From NCBI GenBank assembly GCA_002753565.1, contig PEAM01000003.1, forward strand, positions 124,794 through 188,793: a stretch of DNA of 64,000 nt, in the 5' to 3' direction. This document shows positions 61,431-64,000 of this stretch, in pieces. Within the stretch, counting starts at the first letter, position 1. Each line of letters starts with the position of its first letter. Made by a program: the position numbers and the translations under genes. Origin of the DNA: Magnetococcales bacterium (GTDB lineage Bacteria; Pseudomonadota; Magnetococcia; Magnetococcales; JADFYX01). The notes beneath the pieces were generated by a model, which made no database searches, had not been told where the DNA came from, and worked only from the letters and a program-made list of their open reading frames with translations.

Positions 61431-62984
61431 TCACCACTCATCTCCAATCGGGGAAATACCCATGGCGTAACGCTGCCCATTAATCTCGGCAAGCCCGACC
61501 CCAATATCTCCGGCACGTTCAATTTCACGGTAGAATCCTGGCTTGCTGATTGGCTTAAAATTCGAATCACCACACCAAGTTTTATACCGCCGATATAAAT
61601 GTGATCGTTTGGTTCTGAAGCCGTTCTCAATCGTCACTGCATCAGGATCATTCAAGAACTCCCGGACACTAGATGAATTATTTTTCCACTCTCCAATCAT
61701 CCTGTGGTGGGTGTCGGTTAATTCAACTCGTCCACCACGCTGAACAATCCGCTGGGCACCAACCATGGTCCACGCTAGGATTTGTGGCAGTTCCGCCTTG
61801 ATCAGCTTCTGGTCAAAATCAGGGATTCTCTCATTTTCTGGAATTACATTTTTAAACTCAAAACAGATCCAGCGCCGCCAGAACGCATCCGATCGTTCCT
61901 TGGTGAAAATGTAGTGGTTGCTGTTGAACCAATGGGCGGCAGTATTTCGAAATGTAAATGGCCGTTGGGCTGGATGACGGCCTTCTAGCGTATCTCCTCC
62001 AATTACCTGCTTGAAAATATTTGCAGGAATCGGTTTGTCATCAGGGAGTTCACCCACGATATTCAATCTTTTATTGGCAAGAGCGGCCAGAAAGTATTCC
62101 TGATCCCATTTGAACGGATCAGTGGATCCTCGAAATTGCTCTGGTATCAGTGCCTCTAGAATTCGGGCAAGAGTTGACTTGCCAGATGCTGGGGCACCTT
62201 TTTTGAGTACGGCACGCTGCAAACTCGGCATCAGGAGGAACAATACCGCCCCCATCACTTCCTGGAGCATAACAATCTGCTCCTCGGATCCATCAAAAAT
62301 CCTGGCGAGAAACGCATCCCACATTGGAGCCTGATCATTGGAAGGTTCGACTGGGAGTCTGACCTGTTGCCGGTGATCTGCCGTCAAATGTTCTGATATG
62401 ATTTTTCCGTCATCCAGTATTCTGTAGAAATAGTCAGGACATGTCACACCTATGGGCGCATTATGGAAATACTCAGAATCTTCCGTAATAGCATACATGT
62501 GATCTGTGATAGCCCGATAATCGCCCCCCCGTGAACATCTAGGCTCGGCATTGAATCTGGTGGCCACCTCAACGGAAATATTCTCTCGATTGATCCAGAC
62601 ACCGCTGGTGTCGACGGTCCAGGTTGTGCCACCGATTGAAACCGGCCTAGATCCAGTCTCCTGGGCGATATCATTAGCCAATTTTGTGGCCATATCGTGA
62701 TGTGTGAGATCCGGCTTTCTCTCCTGGGCTTTGGCCGCCTTCACCAAATCGTTCAGGTCGCCTTGGGTGAGTCCAGATCGCTTTTTGATGAGCTTTTTAA
62801 CCCTGGTCAGGTCAATGGCATCGATCCCAGATTTTTCCAGATCAAGGAAAACTTCCAGGAACATACGGTCATCCCCCTCAGGAATCTCTTCAATCTTTTT
62901 TCTAGCTTCTTCCCAGGAGGGTGGCTCGTTTACCTGGAATGGTTCAGCCTCATCGACCGCTTTATGGAATTCGTCGATACTCAC
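61431..62984 (-). CDS. phage/plasmid SF3 helicase (P4/D5-type primase C-terminal half)
   Basis: This 517-residue product starts at GTG 62984, overlapping the primase stop (GTGA). A helical N-terminal region (1-90), a DUF-like middle and an SF3 helicase core follow, with Walker A GAPASGKST (about 263-271), the B-like LNIVGELPDDK and WFNSNHYIFTKERSDAFWRRW, in which a sensor Asn and an Arg finger are expected. It should act as the replicative helicase of element 2 with the upstream Toprim primase. Confidence 0.85.
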   Translation of the reverse strand: MSIDEFHKAVDEAEPFQVNEPPSWEEARKKIEEIPEGDDRMFLEVFLDLEKSGIDAIDLTRVKKLIKKRSGLTQGDLNDLVKAAKAQERKPDLTHHDMATKLANDIAQETGSRPVSIGGTTWTVDTSGVWINRENISVEVATRFNAEPRCSRGGDYRAITDHMYAITEDSEYFHNAPIGVTCPDYFYRILDDGKIISEHLTADHRQQVRLPVEPSNDQAPMWDAFLARIFDGSEEQIVMLQEVMGAVLFLLMPSLQRAVLKKGAPASGKSTLARILEALIPEQFRGSTDPFKWDQEYFLAALANKRLNIVGELPDDKPIPANIFKQVIGGDTLEGRHPAQRPFTFRNTAAHWFNSNHYIFTKERSDAFWRRWICFEFKNVIPENERIPDFDQKLIKAELPQILAWTMVGAQRIVQRGGRVELTDTHHRMIGEWKNNSSSVREFLNDPDAVTIENGFRTKRSHLYRRYKTWCGDSNFKPISKPGFYREIERAGDIGVGLAEINGQRYAMGISPIGDEW

Positions 62985-63880
62985 GCGGCCGCATCCTTTC
63001 TGTTAAGTACATCCAACCAATCACAGCCTTTTTCACCATCCGGGATTGTCCCAGGGGGAAGGAGAATTCTGACCATCCGACTCTCACTGGTGAGCCGTTC
63101 AGCCAGTGCTTGGGCGGCAGCTTCTCCAGCCTTGGAGTGGTCTCTGTCAGCCCAAATATCGACGCTCCTGACCGATTCCGGCACCACTAAAGATTTCATG
63201 CCTCCGGCCGATACCGTGGCCCACACCGATGCACCAGTGGCCACCCGGACAGCCAAGCCAGTTTCTATGCCTTCGGCCACAGCCAGGTGATCACCAACCG
63301 AAAAAAACCGAATTGCACCACCAGTAACCGCACCCTCACGAACCGGTGGCATCAGCTTTTTTGCTGCTCCCGGAACTTGAGCTTTGTGGCCATCGGATGT
63401 CAGGAAGGTTCTATGGAGAGAGACGGGCTCCCCACAAGGTGACCGGATCAAAGAAACCAGAGTAGGAAATCGCCCGATTAACACAAAAGGCTGGTAATCC
63501 TCAAACTGATGCCAGTATTCGAGGTTCGGATGAAGCCGGAGAACATCACCGACAGGCAGATCACCCAGGATGGAGCCCAAACCCCGATTTGTGAAATATC
63601 GCCGGGCAGGTTCTGCCTCTGGCTGATCCAAGGGAACTGATGCGATCCAGACGGTGTTCATCTTTTTCCGAGCTTTGGGATTTTCCTTCGGTGGTTCTGG
63701 TGGAGGTGGCGGCCTCTTCCTGGGCATATGTGCGGCGCCGCTGCTCTGAGCAATTCCCAAAGCATCAGTTACGGCGGCCAGAACTTTCGGGAAATCCCGT
63801 CTGGGATCCAGCCCCAAGAGACGTGCGATCAAAGTGAACCCATCGCTACTGCCGCAATGGGTGCAGATGTAGGTTCCAGT
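62981..63880 (-). pseudogene. Toprim primase interrupted by an IS630-family element
   Basis: The minus-strand frame from 63880 reads TGTYICTHCGSSDGFTLIARLLG, the second half of a CHC2-type zinc finger. A C-terminal Toprim_3 domain with VAEGIETGLAV (catalytic Glu) and DIWADRDHSKAG (DxD) comes later. The first zinc-finger half is missing because IS630 DNA begins at the TA at 63880-63881. Fifteen codons from the IS could give a chimeric start, but the zinc site would be incomplete. It overlaps the helicase start by GTGA. Confidence 0.85.
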
Positions 63881-64000
63881 ATAGCAGTTCCAAATTAAAA
63901 CGGCACATGTTATAATACAAAGCATGAGCTATAGCATTGATCTTAGAGAACGAGTCATAGACTTCGTCAAACATGGTGGGCAGAAAACGGAAGCAGCCCG
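63880..64000 (+). mobile_element. left end of an IS630-family insertion sequence
   Basis: From a TA at 63880-63881 the sequence ceases to match the primase. A terminal-repeat-like region (TATAGCAGTTCCAAATT) is followed by a promoter, TTCCAA (63888-63893), 17 bases, TATAAT (63911-63916), and a transposase ATG at 63924. IS630 elements insert at TA and duplicate it. The right end lies beyond the window. Confidence 0.85.
63924..64000 (+). CDS. IS630-family transposase, N-terminal part (partial)
   Basis: ATG 63924 opens MSYSIDLRERVIDFV followed by KHGGQKTEAAR, the typical start of IS630-family transposases, with the beginning of the HTH that binds the terminal repeats. The window ends after 25 codons, so the DDE catalytic domain is not visible. 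Confidence 0.9.
   Translation, partial: MSYSIDLRERVIDFVKHGGQKTEAA

Larger units (their letters stand above)
49985..64000. mobile_element. second integrated element, left part; right end beyond the window
   Basis: Phage-type genes continue directly after attR. The left edge repeats the plan of element 1: tRNA core, intrinsic terminator (50006-50038), then paired direct repeats (GTCACCA near 50045 and 50056). It carries HTH, ProQ, Mor-like, terminase small subunit-like, coiled-coil and primase/helicase genes, but no structural genes in view. No integrase is seen; it may lie past 64 kb or be lost. It could be a tandem satellite or a defective prophage. IS630 and pseudogenes indicate decay. Confidence 0.6.

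Noticed and set aside
49985..64000. Complete prophage
   Set aside because: No capsid, portal, tail, lysis or large terminase gene is seen in 14 kb; the window ends before this can be fully excluded.

Overview
The window joins a chromosomal housekeeping block (about 1-35.8 kb) to two mobile elements placed end to end at a tRNA-Thr gene (35.8-64 kb). The host is a Gram-negative bacterium. It makes LPS (lpxC), has a meso-DAP-type MurE (DNPR motif), SecDF-YajC and an NtrY/NtrX pair. This gene content fits Pseudomonadota on or near the alphaproteobacterial branch, and a Magnetococcales-like lineage is possible, but I cannot prove the taxon from the sequence alone.

Region 1 (1-4.7 kb): a minus-strand HDOD signalling protein cut by the window edge, then yajC-secD-secF and a single-domain response regulator. 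Region 2 (4.8-24 kb): a nearly complete division and cell wall (dcw) cluster, rsmH-ftsL-ftsI-murE-murF-mraY-murD-ftsW-murG-gap-murC-murB-ddl-ftsQ-ftsA-ftsZ. Most genes overlap by a few bases. Two things are odd: mraZ is absent from the usual place before rsmH, and a GAPDH gene sits between murG and murC. A 26-bp perfect hairpin follows ftsZ. Region 3 (24.5-35.6 kb): lpxC, a DUF4390 lipoprotein, ntrY-ntrX, a large hybrid histidine kinase, a REC-HPt protein and a DUF1015 protein.

Region 4 (35.79-49.98 kb): a complete 14.2-kb integrated element bounded by a 34-bp exact repeat of the tRNA-Thr 3' half. In order it carries a tyrosine integrase, a ribbon-helix-helix protein, an AlpA-like regulator, a primase-helicase, an iteron-type origin (six repeats facing six inverted repeats around an AT-rich core), two small genes, a type I restriction-modification system (hsdM-hsdS-AlbA/ATPase gene-hsdR) and a solitary terminase small subunit. 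This is the layout of a phage satellite (PICI/P4-like) carrying a defence cargo.

Region 5 (49.98 kb to the end): a second element starts directly at the right att site. Its left edge repeats the same core / terminator / direct-repeat layout. It holds a HTH protein with an operator or origin-like dyad array beside it, three pairs of tandemly duplicated small genes, a DUF3489 operon, a DUF4160/DUF2442-HTH/membrane-protein operon, a ProQ/FinO protein, a Mor-like regulator, a terminase small subunit-like protein and a replication module (Toprim primase, SF3 helicase, RecD-like helicase). This element looks decayed: the RecD-like gene has an amber codon and a frameshift, and an IS630-family element that runs off the window end interrupts the primase.

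Three genes (gap, a zinc-ribbon gene and the ProQ-like gene) are each broken by exactly one missing base in a homopolymer. That pattern suggests sequencing or assembly error at least as much as real decay.
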